Shown in pieces: positions 45,871 to 55,027 of a stretch of 64,000 nt of DNA (positions are counted from its first letter, which is position 1; the number at the start of each line of letters is the position of its first letter). The stretch comes from Actinoplanes oblitus (GTDB lineage Bacteria > Actinomycetota > Actinomycetes > Mycobacteriales > Micromonosporaceae). The DNA lies in NCBI RefSeq assembly GCF_030252345.1, contig NZ_CP126980.1, positions 62,001-126,000 of the forward strand, in the 5' to 3' direction. The notes beneath the pieces were generated by a model. The model saw only the letters and a program-made list of their open reading frames with translations, was not told the origin of the DNA and made no database searches. The position numbers were made by a program, and so were the translations under genes.

Positions 45871-47586
45871 ATGTCCTACGCCGCCCAGCCGCCCGTCGCC
45901 GCGCCGCCGCCGTCCACCGCGGCCCGGCCGCCGGCTGTGACGACCGCCTCCGGCCTGCTCTGGCTGATGGGTGCGGCCGGGCTCTGCTATGCGATCGCCA
46001 CGGTGGTGGTCGCGGCCGGCACTGTCAGCCGGTTCAAGCACGCGGCGACCGGCGACGAGGCGGACAACTTCGTCTCGGTGATCTGGCTGGACGCGGCGCT
46101 CGCCGCGGTGCTGTCGATCCTGGTCTTCGCGCTCTTCGTGGTGCTCGGCCTGGCGCTGCGCCGGGGCAGCCGGGTGGCCCGGATCGCCGGGCTGGTGGTC
46201 AGCGTGCTCGGTGTGCTCGGCGGGCTCGGGTCGTTCATCACGGTGCTGGTGCAGCGTTCCGGCGACCCGGTGCCGGGGTCACTCGGTGACGTGCTCGCCT
46301 CGGCATACCCGGAAGGGTGGCTGGGGCTGAACGTGGTGGTCAGCGCTCTGCAGGTGCTCGCCTACCTGGCGGTGGGCGCGATGCTGCTGGCTGCCCCGCG
46401 GAGCTTCTTCGGCTATGCGCCTCGTCCGGCGTCCGGTGCGCATCCGTTCACCGCGCCGCCTTCGCCGTTCGGTTCGTCCGCTGTCCCGGGGGCGCCCGGC
46501 CCCTACGCCGGATCCCACGGTTCGCCGGTTACGCCGGGGATGGCCGGCCCGTACGCCCCGCCGCAGGGTGTGCCGGGGATGCCTGGCCCCTACGCCGCGC
46601 CGGGGGTTCCCGGTGCCTATGCCGCGCCTCAGGGCGGGCCGGGGATGCCTGGTTCCTATGCCGGGCCGGGGATGCCTGGTCCGTATGCCGGGCCGGGGAT
46701 GCCCGGTCCCTATGCCGCTTCTCAAGGCGTTCCCGGGGCGCCCGGTTCCTTTGGCATGCCGCACGGCACAACCGGGATGCCCGGTGCCTACGCCGCGCCC
46801 CACGGGACGCCGGACTCGCCTCCGCATACTCCTTTCGGGGCGCCCCAGCCGGACGCCACGGCAGGCGCCGCACCCGCGCCTGATCTTTCGGGTTACATGC
46901 CGCCCGCTACCTCGGTCAGCTATCCGCCCGTCGGCAGCGCCCCGACAACCGGCGGTCCGGCTGCTGACGGGTCCTTCTCGGGCGGATCAGCCACAGGCGG
47001 AGCGGTTGCCAGCGGAGCGGCTGTCGGCGCGTCCACCGCGGGTGGAGCGGCCGTGAGCGGACCGGCCGCGTCTGGAGCGACTGCTGACGGACCGGCTGCG
47101 AGTGGAGCAGCCGGGGGTGGATCGCCCGCGGATGGGGCTGCCACAGGCAGGCTGGCTGCGGGTGGGACTGCCACGGGCGGGTCGGCTGCGGGTGGCGCTG
47201 CCACGGGCGGGTCGGCTGCGGGTGGCGCTGCCACGGGCGGGTCGGCTGCGGATGGAGCGGCCACGATCGGGCCCGCTGCGGATGGATCGGCGGGCGGTGG
47301 CTTCGCCGACGGACTCGCCGACGGACCGGGAGCCGTCGGGTTGCCGACTGAGCCAGCTGTCGATGACTCCCCGGCGACCACCGCGGGTGTCCGAGAAGGA
47401 TCATCCGCCAGGGATGAGCGATCGTCGGGCGTCATGACGCAGGGTTCGGTACATGAAGCGGGATCGCAGTCGGCTACAGAGAGTGTTCAAGGCCACAGTG
47501 GGCCCATGCCCCTGTCGGGTGACCCGGCGGTGAACCGGCCCGCGCCTGGATCCGATGACGAATACTGGCGCCGCCCGTCCGAGTGA
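45871..47586 (+). CDS. Four-helix membrane protein with collagen-like and Ala/Gly-rich tail
   Basis: 571 residues from the ATG at 45871. Residues 25-185 form four transmembrane helices (GLLWLMGAAGLCYAIATVVVAAG, AALAAVLSILVFALFVVLGLAL, IAGLVVSVLGVLGGLGSFITVLV, VVSALQVLAYLAVGAMLLAAP). The tail has GPGMPGPYA-type collagen-like repeats, then a long Gly/Ala/Ser stretch with a repeated unit of about 14 residues (ATGGSAAGGA) and an acidic end. Same plan as the gene before it; the two may have arisen by duplication although their tails differ. Function unknown. Confidence 0.8.
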   Translation: MSYAAQPPVAAPPPSTAARPPAVTTASGLLWLMGAAGLCYAIATVVVAAGTVSRFKHAATGDEADNFVSVIWLDAALAAVLSILVFALFVVLGLALRRGSRVARIAGLVVSVLGVLGGLGSFITVLVQRSGDPVPGSLGDVLASAYPEGWLGLNVVVSALQVLAYLAVGAMLLAAPRSFFGYAPRPASGAHPFTAPPSPFGSSAVPGAPGPYAGSHGSPVTPGMAGPYAPPQGVPGMPGPYAAPGVPGAYAAPQGGPGMPGSYAGPGMPGPYAGPGMPGPYAASQGVPGAPGSFGMPHGTTGMPGAYAAPHGTPDSPPHTPFGAPQPDATAGAAPAPDLSGYMPPATSVSYPPVGSAPTTGGPAADGSFSGGSATGGAVASGAAVGASTAGGAAVSGPAASGATADGPAASGAAGGGSPADGAATGRLAAGGTATGGSAAGGAATGGSAAGGAATGGSAADGAATIGPAADGSAGGGFADGLADGPGAVGLPTEPAVDDSPATTAGVREGSSARDERSSGVMTQGSVHEAGSQSATESVQGHSGPMPLSGDPAVNRPAPGSDDEYWRRPSE

Positions 47587-48470
47587 CCTTGTCGGTGCTC
47601 ACCTAGATCCGGTTCCGTATCGACGACTGTGGGTCACTCGAACGGGTACAGACGGTTTCCTTCACTGTCACCCGATCGGCTGTCCGGATAGCAGGAGATC
47701 GGCCGTCCGGTGGGTGTTTTCGCCTGGATGGACAAACGTGATTTCTGGGGTTCACAGCACTCTCACAGCGCGGCTACCAGGTCATCTGAAGGGGTGGCTG
47801 GGTACCGTGGCGGTGTTAGGTGCTTTGAGCTGCATCTATGGTCGCCGGAAAGGTCGAGATCCGTTGTCCGATCGGTAAACCTTGTTTACAGAGGCATGTA
47901 GAGCGCGGGGTCAATAGTTCCGTTCGTCCCGGCGGGGCGAAAGATTCCGGTTTCCTTCAAGCCAGTACGCTCGATGTCATGGGAGCACGGCAAGACCTGG
48001 GTAAATTCATCACTGAATTGCCCGTCGCGCAGCGTGGCGTCGTGCTTTCATCGGGTCGTGAGGCGCGTAGCGACCCGTTGATCGCGCAGCGTCGCGTGAT
48101 GGTGTCGACGCGTTCCGTGTCGAGTCATCGTCCGGGCCGGTGAGCCGAATCAGTCGAGTCGTCGTCTGGGTCGGTGAACCGAAACAATCGATGAATTGAC
48201 AATGTGGGTTGGCTCACTCCCGAGAAGGGGATCGAGAGCTCGACACGGATGGGTAGCGACCAGATGGCGGCTGAGGCGTTGCAGGAGGCAGAGACCGAAG
48301 TCGGTGTCGGCGGAAAGGTTGATCGGATGAGCGGTGTGGTTCGGGGCTCCGGCCCGCGCCGGGGGTTGACCGAGACGGCGATCGACGTCGGCCTTACGGC
48401 CTGAAAGTTAGCCGGTTCGTTCCTGCTCACATGCAGGAGAATCGATGCAGTTGGTGGAAGGATGGAGATC
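47587..48470. other. Long AT-richer intergenic region
   Basis: About 880 bases with GC content clearly below the neighbours. I see no gene with normal codon use or ribosome site. It holds a perfect 15-bp palindrome at 47875-47889 and, at about 48119-48189, two diverged copies of a 34-bp unit (TCGAGTCRTCGTCYGGG-type) in tandem. A transcript or control region is possible. Confidence 0.5.
47875..47889. promoter_or_regulatory. Perfect palindrome GTAAAC-CTT-GTTTAC
   Basis: A 6+6 inverted repeat with a 3-base centre, AT-rich against the surroundings, followed by GGCATGTAGAG, which could hold a -10 box. It resembles a repressor site but no gene starts directly behind it. Confidence 0.35.
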
Positions 48471-48839
48471 GTGGGAACTGCGTTGGCGGAAATGACTATG
48501 CCTCAGATCTCGCCGCTTGCCGGTGAGCCGATTGAACGCGCTGACGCCGAGCGTCTGGCGGGAGTGCTCAAAGCGCTCGCCGACCCGGCTCGGCTGCGGC
48601 TGCTGAGCCTTATCCAGTCCGCGACGGATGGTGAGGCGTGTGTCTGCGACCTGACGGCCCCGCTGGGCCTCTCGCAGCCGACTGTGAGTCACCACCTGCG
48701 GATCCTGACCGAGGCGGGTCTGCTGGAGCGGGAGAAGCGGGGAGTCTGGGCGTACTACCGCCTGGTGCCGACCGCCATCGCGACGATTGCCGACCTGCTG
48801 ACGCCGCCCCGCAAGCGGGCGACGAAGAAGGCTCGCTGA
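48471..48839 (+). CDS. ArsR family transcriptional regulator
   Basis: About 122 residues from the GTG at 48471; an ATG at 48462 and one at 48492 are the other options, and AAGGATGGAG fits the GTG best. Winged helix: LKALADPARLRLLSLIQSA, EACVCDLTAPLGLSQPTVSHHLRILTEAGLLEREKRGVWAYYRLVP. The CVCDL motif is the arsenic/metal-sensing signature of ArsR, so it may sense As(III), Sb(III) or a related metal. No arsenical transporter or reductase is close by, which makes the target unclear. Confidence 0.92.
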   Translation: MGTALAEMTMPQISPLAGEPIERADAERLAGVLKALADPARLRLLSLIQSATDGEACVCDLTAPLGLSQPTVSHHLRILTEAGLLEREKRGVWAYYRLVPTAIATIADLLTPPRKRATKKAR

Positions 48840-48936
48840 TCGATGGGCACTGCCTGGCGTCACTGAAAACATGGGGGCGTGACGCCAGGCCGAGGACCTC
48901 TTCCCTGGCCACCCCTGGCGATTAGAGGAGGATCGG

Positions 48937-49611
48937 GTGAACTACGTCCCCGGTGACCTGCGTGACCAGCTCGCGCACGTGGGTTACGACGTGGTCCAGG
49001 CCGGCCTCGTGTGCGGATCTGGCGGCAATCTGTCCGCTCGGATCCCCGACGAGGACGCCATCTGGGTCACTGCGAGCGGCGCGTGGCTCGACCGGCTCAG
49101 CCGGGCCAGCTTCGCGCCGGTGCGCATCACTGACGGTGAGCCCGCGACGGTCGGCGCCCTGCCGCCGCCGCGTATCGAGCCGACCAGCGAGCTGGCGTTG
49201 CACCTGGCGCTCTACCGCGCCCGGCCGGACGTCAACGCCGTGGTGCACCTGCACCCGCAGACCGCGTTGCTGCTCGACGCGCTCGGCGAGCACATCCGGA
49301 TCGTCACCACCGACCACGCGTTCTACCTGCGCCGGGTGTCGACTGTGCCGTTCCGGTTGCCGGGCACTACCGAGCTGGCCGCGCTGACCGCGGCGATGGC
49401 CGCGGACGGCACCGATTGCCTGGTGCTCAGCCAGCACGGCTGCGTGGTGATGGGCGACTCGGTGGAGTTGGCACACAAGCGCGCCCGCAACCTCGAGGAG
49501 GCGGCGGCGCTGACCTACAAGGCACTGGCCGCCGGCCGGTTGGAAAATCTCCGGGATTGCCCGGAGGCGTTCCTGGACCGGCTCTCCGGTTCCGCCGTGG
49601 TCACGGTTTAG
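48937..49611 (+). CDS. Class II aldolase/adducin family protein
   Basis: 224 residues, GTG start with AGAGGAGGAT upstream. It has the fuculose-phosphate aldolase fold: GLVCGSGGNLSARIPDED, IWVTASGAWLDRL, PTSELALHLALYRARPDVNAVVHLHPQTALLLDAL (zinc-binding His pair and acidic site), TDHAFYLRR and VLSQHGCVVMGDSVELAHKRARNLEEAA (third His). Typical reactions are aldol cleavage of L-fuculose- or rhamnulose-1-phosphate or a related step of methylthioribose salvage. No sugar kinase or isomerase is adjacent, so the substrate is open. Confidence 0.9.
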   Translation: MNYVPGDLRDQLAHVGYDVVQAGLVCGSGGNLSARIPDEDAIWVTASGAWLDRLSRASFAPVRITDGEPATVGALPPPRIEPTSELALHLALYRARPDVNAVVHLHPQTALLLDALGEHIRIVTTDHAFYLRRVSTVPFRLPGTTELAALTAAMAADGTDCLVLSQHGCVVMGDSVELAHKRARNLEEAAALTYKALAAGRLENLRDCPEAFLDRLSGSAVVTV

Positions 49612-49630
49612 CGGGACCGCACTGACGCTG

Positions 49631-49658
49631 CCAGCCGGCCATCCCTACGGCCGGCTGG
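49631..49658 (+). terminator. Terminator of the aldolase gene
   Basis: A 10-bp stem CCAGCCGGCC / GGCCGGCTGG with an 8-base loop, 19 bases after the stop. Confidence 0.8.
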
Positions 49659-49696
49659 ATCGCGTCGGCCGCTTCACGATCAAACCCGAGGCTTTA

Positions 49697-50050
49697 CGGT
49701 ACGGCCGACGCGGCGCCCCATGCGCCACGCGTCGGCAGCGCCATGCCCGGAGAGTGAACAACTGCGCGCCGTGCGTCGGCAGCGCCATGCCCGGAGAGTG
49801 AACAACTGCGCGCCGTGCGTCGGCAGCGCCATGCCCGGAGAGTCAGCAACTGCGCGCCGTGCGTCGGCAGCGCCATGCCCGGAACTGAACAACCTCGCGC
49901 CATGCGTGGGCGGCGCCGTGCTCGAACGTGAACAGCCAGGGCCGTGCGTCGGTGGCGCAATCCGGGGCGTGAACAACCCCGCGTCGTGTGTGGGCCGTGC
50001 TGTGCCCGAAGCTGAACGGGCCGAACCGTGCGTCGGCAGCACCGTGCTCT
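49697..50050. repeat. 44-bp tandem array, about 7 copies
   Basis: The unit contains CGTCGGCAGCGCCATGCCCGG. Copies of CCATGCCCGG start at exactly 49741, 49785, 49829 and 49873; the first is nearly perfect, the later ones decay toward 50050. Because 44 is not a multiple of three the array is not coding in any single frame. No direct repeats with unique spacers, so not a CRISPR array. Confidence 0.85.
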
Positions 50051-50084
50051 GGGCGTACGCAAATCGGGTCTTTTTGAAACACGA

Positions 50085-50111
50085 CGGCCGGCCCGGGGAG
50101 TCGGGCCGGCC
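50085..50111 (-). terminator. Terminator of the hen1-pnkp-dedA operon
   Basis: An 11-bp stem CGGCCGGCCCG / CGGGCCGGCCG around GGGAGT, 16 bases beyond the dedA stop on the minus strand and followed there by GTCGTGTTTC. Confidence 0.8.
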
Positions 50112-50127
50112 GGGTGGTGGACCGCGA

Positions 50128-50946
50128 TCAGGCGCGGTGGGAACGCGGACGGCGGTTGCGGTCCTCGTCGTCCTCCGAGTGGTGCTGGGTCGCCGCCTCG
50201 GCGAGCCCGGCGATGCTGGCCGCGGCCACCACGCCGACCGCTGCCGCCGCCGGCGGACCCGGCTCGCCGTTCTTCTTCGCCCGCCGCTCACGGATGATCT
50301 CGATGAAGATCGGCAGCGCCGAGATCAGCACGATCAGCACGACCACCGGCAGGATGTAGTGGTCGATCTTGTCGCCGATGGTGTTGTAGATCTGCTTGGC
50401 CAGGGCGTAACCGATCAGCAGCACGCCGTCGGTCCAGAGGACCGCGCCCACCACGTTCCACAGGAGGAACTGGCGGGCCGGCATGCCGAGGGCGCCGGCC
50501 ACCGGGTTCAGGAACGTGCGGACGATCGGGATGAACCGGGCCAGAACCACTGCCTTGGCCGGGCCGAACTTCTGGAAGTAGTGCTCCGCCTTCTCCACGT
50601 ACTCCCGCTTGAACAGCTTCGAGTCGGGGCGGTCGAACATCCGGCGGCCGTATTTCGCGCCGAGCCAGTGCCCGAACTGGGCGCCGGCGATCGCGCAGAG
50701 GGGTGCGCCGATCAGCAGGCCGGTCAGGGAGATCCGAGTCCCGTCGCCGAACAGGGCGTCGGCGACCGGGGAGGCCGCGATGCCCGCCAGGAACAGCAGC
50801 GAGTCGCCGGGGAAGAAGAAGCCGACCAGCAAGCCGGTCTCCGCGAAGAGGATGGCCCACACGCCGTAGAGGCCGAACGTGTGCAGCAGATCCGCCGCGT
50901 CCAGCGGATTGAGGGCGAGCTGCTCGGTGAGCGCACGGATGTCCAC
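50128..50946 (-). CDS. DedA family membrane protein
   Basis: 272 residues from the GTG at 50946 (VDIRALTEQLALNPL). DedA/SNARE-associated domain: WAILFAETGLLVGFFFPGDSLLFLAGIAAS, with GQ-type helix-loop, FGHWLGAKYGRR and the hallmark ARFIPIVRTFLNPVAGALGMPARQFLLWNVVGAVLWTD (the conserved RFxPxxRT motif). About six hydrophobic segments. Family members move undecaprenyl phosphate or phospholipids between membrane leaflets. A basic C-terminal tail follows. The start is 121 bases from the pnkp stop. Confidence 0.9.
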   Translation of the reverse strand: MDIRALTEQLALNPLDAADLLHTFGLYGVWAILFAETGLLVGFFFPGDSLLFLAGIAASPVADALFGDGTRISLTGLLIGAPLCAIAGAQFGHWLGAKYGRRMFDRPDSKLFKREYVEKAEHYFQKFGPAKAVVLARFIPIVRTFLNPVAGALGMPARQFLLWNVVGAVLWTDGVLLIGYALAKQIYNTIGDKIDHYILPVVVLIVLISALPIFIEIIRERRAKKNGEPGPPAAAAVGVVAAASIAGLAEAATQHHSEDDEDRNRRPRSHRA

Positions 50947-51066
50947 GCCATGCAGGGTACCGGCCCGGACACTCGCCAAACCTGTACGACTGCTGTGGAT
51001 ACCTTGTGCTCACCGGCCGGAAACGGGGGCGCCGGCCCGATGTAAGACCGATGCCCCCGAATGGGC

Positions 51067-53559
51067 TCACAGGCGCGGGTCGACCGGTTCCGACTCCGCT
51101 GCCAGGATCGCGAAGACCAGCTCGTGCACCCGCCAGGACGGCTCGCCCCCGGCCAGCCGGTCCAGCGCCGCGAGGCCCAGCCCGTGCTCGCGCAGCGCCA
51201 GGTTCCGCTTGCGGCCGAGGTTGCGCTGCCGGAGCCGGTCGAGCTGCTCCGGCCGGGTGTACTCCGGGCCGTAGATGATCCGCAGGTACTCCCGGCCGCG
51301 GCACTTCACGCCGGGCTGCACCAGCCGGCCCTTGCCGTCCACGGCGGCCAGTCCGGCGTACGGCTTGACCACCATGCCCTCGCCACCCGCCCCGGTCAGC
51401 GTCAGCCACCAGTCGACGGCCTCCGCCTCGGCGGCCGGGTCGGCCAGGTCGAGCACCATCCGCCGGGTCGGGGTGAACAGTTCCGGGTCGTCGGCGACCA
51501 GGCGGTCCGCGATCGCCAGGTGCCAGCCGTGGTCCTTGCCGGCGAACGACACCCCGGCACCGGCCAGCACCGCGAACGGCGCGAGCGTGATGCCGGTCAG
51601 GCCGTCGGTCGGTTTCACGTACGCCCGGTACGCCGCCGAGTAGCCGTCGATCTCCGCGGAGCGCAGGTCGATCCGGTCCCGCAGCGCGGCGACGTCCAGG
51701 CCCCGGGCGGCCACCCGGTCCAGCACCTCCCGGGCGGCCGGCAGCGCGGCCCGGCCGGCCGCGCCCACCCCGGCGTAGTGCTCCCGGATCAGGCTGCCGG
51801 CCTTCGCCGACCAGGGCAGCAGCTCGGTGTCGAGCAGCAGCCACCCGGTCGAAAGCTCCGCCAGGATCGGCTCGGCAGCGGCGCGGACCCGGGCCAGCAG
51901 CGGCTCGGTCAGCTCCGGGCCGAAGAACGGGCGGCCGGTCCGGGTCCAGATCGCGTCGCCCTCGCCGGACGCCGAGATCCGGACCACGGCCCGCGAGCCC
52001 ATGTGCTTCTCCTCGCAGACCACCCGGTCGACGCCCGCCGCGCGCAGGTCGGCGAAGGCGGACGTCGGGTGCTCCAGGAAGCCGTCGACGGTGGAGCTGG
52101 AGCAGGGCGCCATGGTCGGCGGCAGCCAGATCAGGGTCGCCGGGTCGACGGCGAAGCGGCCCATCACCTCCAGGGCGGCGGCGGCGTTCTCGGCGGGGAC
52201 GGTGGTCCGGCCGTACCCGTAATCGAGGTGCTTGCGCCCGGTGACGTCGGCGATGTCCAGTCCGCGGTCCGGCTCCGGCACCGCGGTGAACAGCGGCCGC
52301 ACCGGCGCGTAGTACTCCTTCGCCGCCGGCGTGCCGACCAGCTCCCGCTCCGGCCAGCGCAGTGCGGTCAGGGCGCCGCCGAAGACGCATCCGGTGTCCA
52401 GGCAGATGGTGTTGTTCAGCCACTCGGCACGCGGGGTCGGCACGTGGCCGTAGACGACGGCGGCGGAACCGCGGTACTCCTGCGCCCACGGGTAGCGGAC
52501 CGGCAGGCCGTACTCGTCGGTCTCGCCGGTCGTCTCGCCGTAGAGCGCGAAGCTGCGCACCCGGCCGGAGGCGCGACCGTGGTATGCCTCCTTCAGCCCG
52601 GCGTGCGCCACCACCAGCTTGCCGTCGTCCAGCACGTAGTGGCTGACCAGGCCCTCGATGAAGGAGCGCACCTCGGCCACGAACTCGTCCGGCTCGGCGG
52701 CCAGCTGCTCCAGGGTCTCCGGCAGGCCGTGGGTGAGCTGCACGTTGCGCCCGTTCAGCTTGCGGGCCAGCTTCTGCTCGTGGTTGCCCGGCACGCAGAT
52801 CGCGTGGCCGGCCGCCACCATGCCCATCACCAGGCGCAGCACACCCGGCGAGTCCGGGCCACGGTCGACCAGGTCACCGACGAAGACCGCGGTGCGGCCC
52901 TCCGGGTGGCTCGCGTCGACCGGACGGCCGGCGTCGTCGGTGACGATCTCCCAGCCCAGCTTGCCCAGCAGCGTCTCCAGCTCGGCGCGGCAACCGTGCA
53001 CGTCACCGACGATGTCGAACGGGCCGTGCTCGTCGCGCCGGTCGTTGAACAGCTTCTCGTAGCGGATCTGCGCGCCGGCGATCTCCTCCTCGCCGCGCAG
53101 CACGTGCACCTTGCGGAACCCCTCGCGGGCCAGCTGACCCAGCGAACGTCGCAGGTCACGGTGCATCCGGCTGAGGACCCGGCGATCGAAGGTACGGTCC
53201 GGGCGGGCCTGCGTGCGCTCCCAGGCCAGCGACTCGGGCACGTCCAGCACCACGACGACCGGCAGCACGTCGTGCTCACGGGCCACCTTGATCAGCGCGG
53301 CGCGGGCATGGGACTGCAGGTTGGTGGCGTCCACCACGGTCAGCCGGCCGGCGGCCAGCCGCTTGCCGGCCACGTAGTGCAGCACCTCGAAGGCGTCCGC
53401 GGAGGCCGACTGGTCGTTCTCGTCGTCGGCGACCAGGCCACGGAAGAAGTCCGAGGAGAGCACCTGGGTCGGCGCGAAGTGCGTGCGGGCGAACGTCGAC
53501 TTGCCGGATCCGGAGATGCCGACGAGCACGACCAGACTGAGCTCGGGAATGTCGATCAT
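51067..53559 (-). CDS. pnkp: Polynucleotide kinase-phosphatase-ligase Pnkp
   Basis: 830 residues in three modules. Kinase (1-170): P-loop GISGSGKST (14-22) and RxxDR elements. Metallophosphatase (about 180-420): DIVGDVHGC, VFVGDLVDRGPDS, VPGNHE and AHAGL, the classic binuclear-metal motifs. Ligase (about 440-830): adenylated lysine K518 in EEKHMGSR and later GGEGMVVKPY. Pnkp heals 2',3'-cyclic phosphate and 5'-OH RNA ends and seals them with Hen1. Together they repair RNA cut by ribotoxins. It overlaps hen1 by 4 bases. The length agrees with the bacterial family (about 850). Confidence 0.96.
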   Translation of the reverse strand: MIDIPELSLVVLVGISGSGKSTFARTHFAPTQVLSSDFFRGLVADDENDQSASADAFEVLHYVAGKRLAAGRLTVVDATNLQSHARAALIKVAREHDVLPVVVVLDVPESLAWERTQARPDRTFDRRVLSRMHRDLRRSLGQLAREGFRKVHVLRGEEEIAGAQIRYEKLFNDRRDEHGPFDIVGDVHGCRAELETLLGKLGWEIVTDDAGRPVDASHPEGRTAVFVGDLVDRGPDSPGVLRLVMGMVAAGHAICVPGNHEQKLARKLNGRNVQLTHGLPETLEQLAAEPDEFVAEVRSFIEGLVSHYVLDDGKLVVAHAGLKEAYHGRASGRVRSFALYGETTGETDEYGLPVRYPWAQEYRGSAAVVYGHVPTPRAEWLNNTICLDTGCVFGGALTALRWPERELVGTPAAKEYYAPVRPLFTAVPEPDRGLDIADVTGRKHLDYGYGRTTVPAENAAAALEVMGRFAVDPATLIWLPPTMAPCSSSTVDGFLEHPTSAFADLRAAGVDRVVCEEKHMGSRAVVRISASGEGDAIWTRTGRPFFGPELTEPLLARVRAAAEPILAELSTGWLLLDTELLPWSAKAGSLIREHYAGVGAAGRAALPAAREVLDRVAARGLDVAALRDRIDLRSAEIDGYSAAYRAYVKPTDGLTGITLAPFAVLAGAGVSFAGKDHGWHLAIADRLVADDPELFTPTRRMVLDLADPAAEAEAVDWWLTLTGAGGEGMVVKPYAGLAAVDGKGRLVQPGVKCRGREYLRIIYGPEYTRPEQLDRLRQRNLGRKRNLALREHGLGLAALDRLAGGEPSWRVHELVFAILAAESEPVDPRL

Positions 53560-54929
53560 GCGGTCACCTCCGTCGTTGCTTCGATCTTCGCGAACAGCGC
53601 GAGCTGGGTGGGCGCCCCGGTGGTCTCGTCCTCATCACCGACGCCGCGGATGGTCACGGTGTAGCCGTACTGGGAAGCGACGCGGTCCGCCCAGGCGGCG
53701 AACTCGGCGCGGGTCCACTCGAAGCGATGGTCCGAGTGCCGCATCCCGGTCAGGCCCTCGTAGTGCACGTTGTACTCCACGTTCGGCGTGGTCACCACGA
53801 CGGCACCGGGCCGGGCGCGACCGAACACGCTGGCCTCCAGGGCCGGGAGCCGGGGCAGGTCGACATGCTCGATCACCTCCATCAGCACCGCCGCGTCGTA
53901 ACCGGTGAGCCGGTCGTCGTGGTACGTCAGCGCGGTCTGGATCAGCTTGATCCGATCCCGCTGCCGCTGCGGCATCCGGTCCAGCCGGAGCCGGCGGGCG
54001 GCCTGGTCCAGCGCCCGCGCCGAGACGTCCGCCCCGACGATCTCGGTGAACCGGGCCTCCTTGAGCAGGGCGGAGAGCAGCGCGCCGGGTCCGCAGCCCA
54101 GGTCGAGCACCCGGGTGGCGCCGGTCTCGGCGAGCGCGGCGAGCACCGCGTCGCGTCGCTGGGCGGCCAGCGGCGCTTTGCGGGTCACCGGCAGCTCGGC
54201 CTCCTCCTCGGTGACCGGCTGGTCCGCGTCGAGCAGCTCCAGCGCGGTGGTGGCCAGCGACTTGCGGTGCGCGAGATAGCGCCGGGCGATCAGCACCTTC
54301 TCCGGGTGGCCGGCCAGCCAGCCGGCGCCGGAGCGGAGCAGTTTCTCGATCTCGTCCGGGGCCACCCAGTAGTGCTTGCCGTCGTCCAGCACCGGGAGCA
54401 GCACGTAGAGGTGGTTGAGGGCGTCGGCGAGGCGGAGGGTGCCGGACAGGGTCAGCTCGACGTACCGGCTGTCGCCGCCGAGCACCGGCTCCAGCGGGAT
54501 GGGGGTGGCGGTGACCGTCCAGCCCAGCGGCGTGAACAGGCGGCCGACCAGGTCGGGGGTGCCGCGCAGCACCGGCACCCGGATCTCCAGCGGGATCGCC
54601 TGGCCGGTCAGCTCCGGGCGGTCCTTCGAGGTGCCGCGCTGGGCGCTGCGGAAGACCTTGGAGAGGGCGCTGGCCAGCAGGCTGGACGCGGCGTAGGGAC
54701 GGTCGTTGACGTACTGGCTGAGCTCGAAGGCGTCGGCGCGGGCGCGCAGCCGCTGCGGATCGACGTCCAGCAGCAGGGCCGCGGTGCAGCGCTCCTCGGT
54801 GGCCTCGGGGAACATGACGTACGCCGTACCGGTGGGCATGTCGAACTGATGGACCTTGTCGGGGTGTTTGACCAACAGGTATCCAAGGTCGGTCGCCGGC
54901 CGATGCGTCGTCGTCACAGTTAGCAGCAC
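53556..54929 (-). CDS. hen1: 3'-terminal RNA ribose 2'-O-methyltransferase Hen1
   Basis: 457 residues from the GTG at 54929 (VLLTVTTTHRPATDLGYLLVKHP). The N-terminal 240 residues are the bacteria-specific Hen1 domain that lets Pnkp act as a ligase. The C-terminal methyltransferase has the SAM loop LDLGCGPG (276-283) and the Mg/Mn site E351-x-x-E354-H355 plus H398/H401 (GMRHSDHRFEW). It methylates the 2'-OH at the repaired 3' end, so the same toxin cannot cut again. The stop overlaps pnkp by 4 bases. Confidence 0.96.
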   Translation of the reverse strand: MLLTVTTTHRPATDLGYLLVKHPDKVHQFDMPTGTAYVMFPEATEERCTAALLLDVDPQRLRARADAFELSQYVNDRPYAASSLLASALSKVFRSAQRGTSKDRPELTGQAIPLEIRVPVLRGTPDLVGRLFTPLGWTVTATPIPLEPVLGGDSRYVELTLSGTLRLADALNHLYVLLPVLDDGKHYWVAPDEIEKLLRSGAGWLAGHPEKVLIARRYLAHRKSLATTALELLDADQPVTEEEAELPVTRKAPLAAQRRDAVLAALAETGATRVLDLGCGPGALLSALLKEARFTEIVGADVSARALDQAARRLRLDRMPQRQRDRIKLIQTALTYHDDRLTGYDAAVLMEVIEHVDLPRLPALEASVFGRARPGAVVVTTPNVEYNVHYEGLTGMRHSDHRFEWTRAEFAAWADRVASQYGYTVTIRGVGDEDETTGAPTQLALFAKIEATTEVTA

Positions 54930-55027
54930 GCGGTAGATGGTCGCAGCGCCGCGAGATCGGTGCGATCGATTTGCTGGCGGCCGCAATGATTCCGGTGGTC
55001 GATCCCGTCGTAGGAGCGGAGGTGCCC

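Noticed and set aside
47979..48143. A 54-codon plus-strand frame beginning MGARQDLGKFITEL
   Set aside because: There is no convincing ribosome site, and the end of the frame runs into a tandem repeat. It could be a real small gene but I cannot support it.
49697..50050. CRISPR array
   Set aside because: The 44-bp units are directly joined, without unique spacers, and no cas genes are present.
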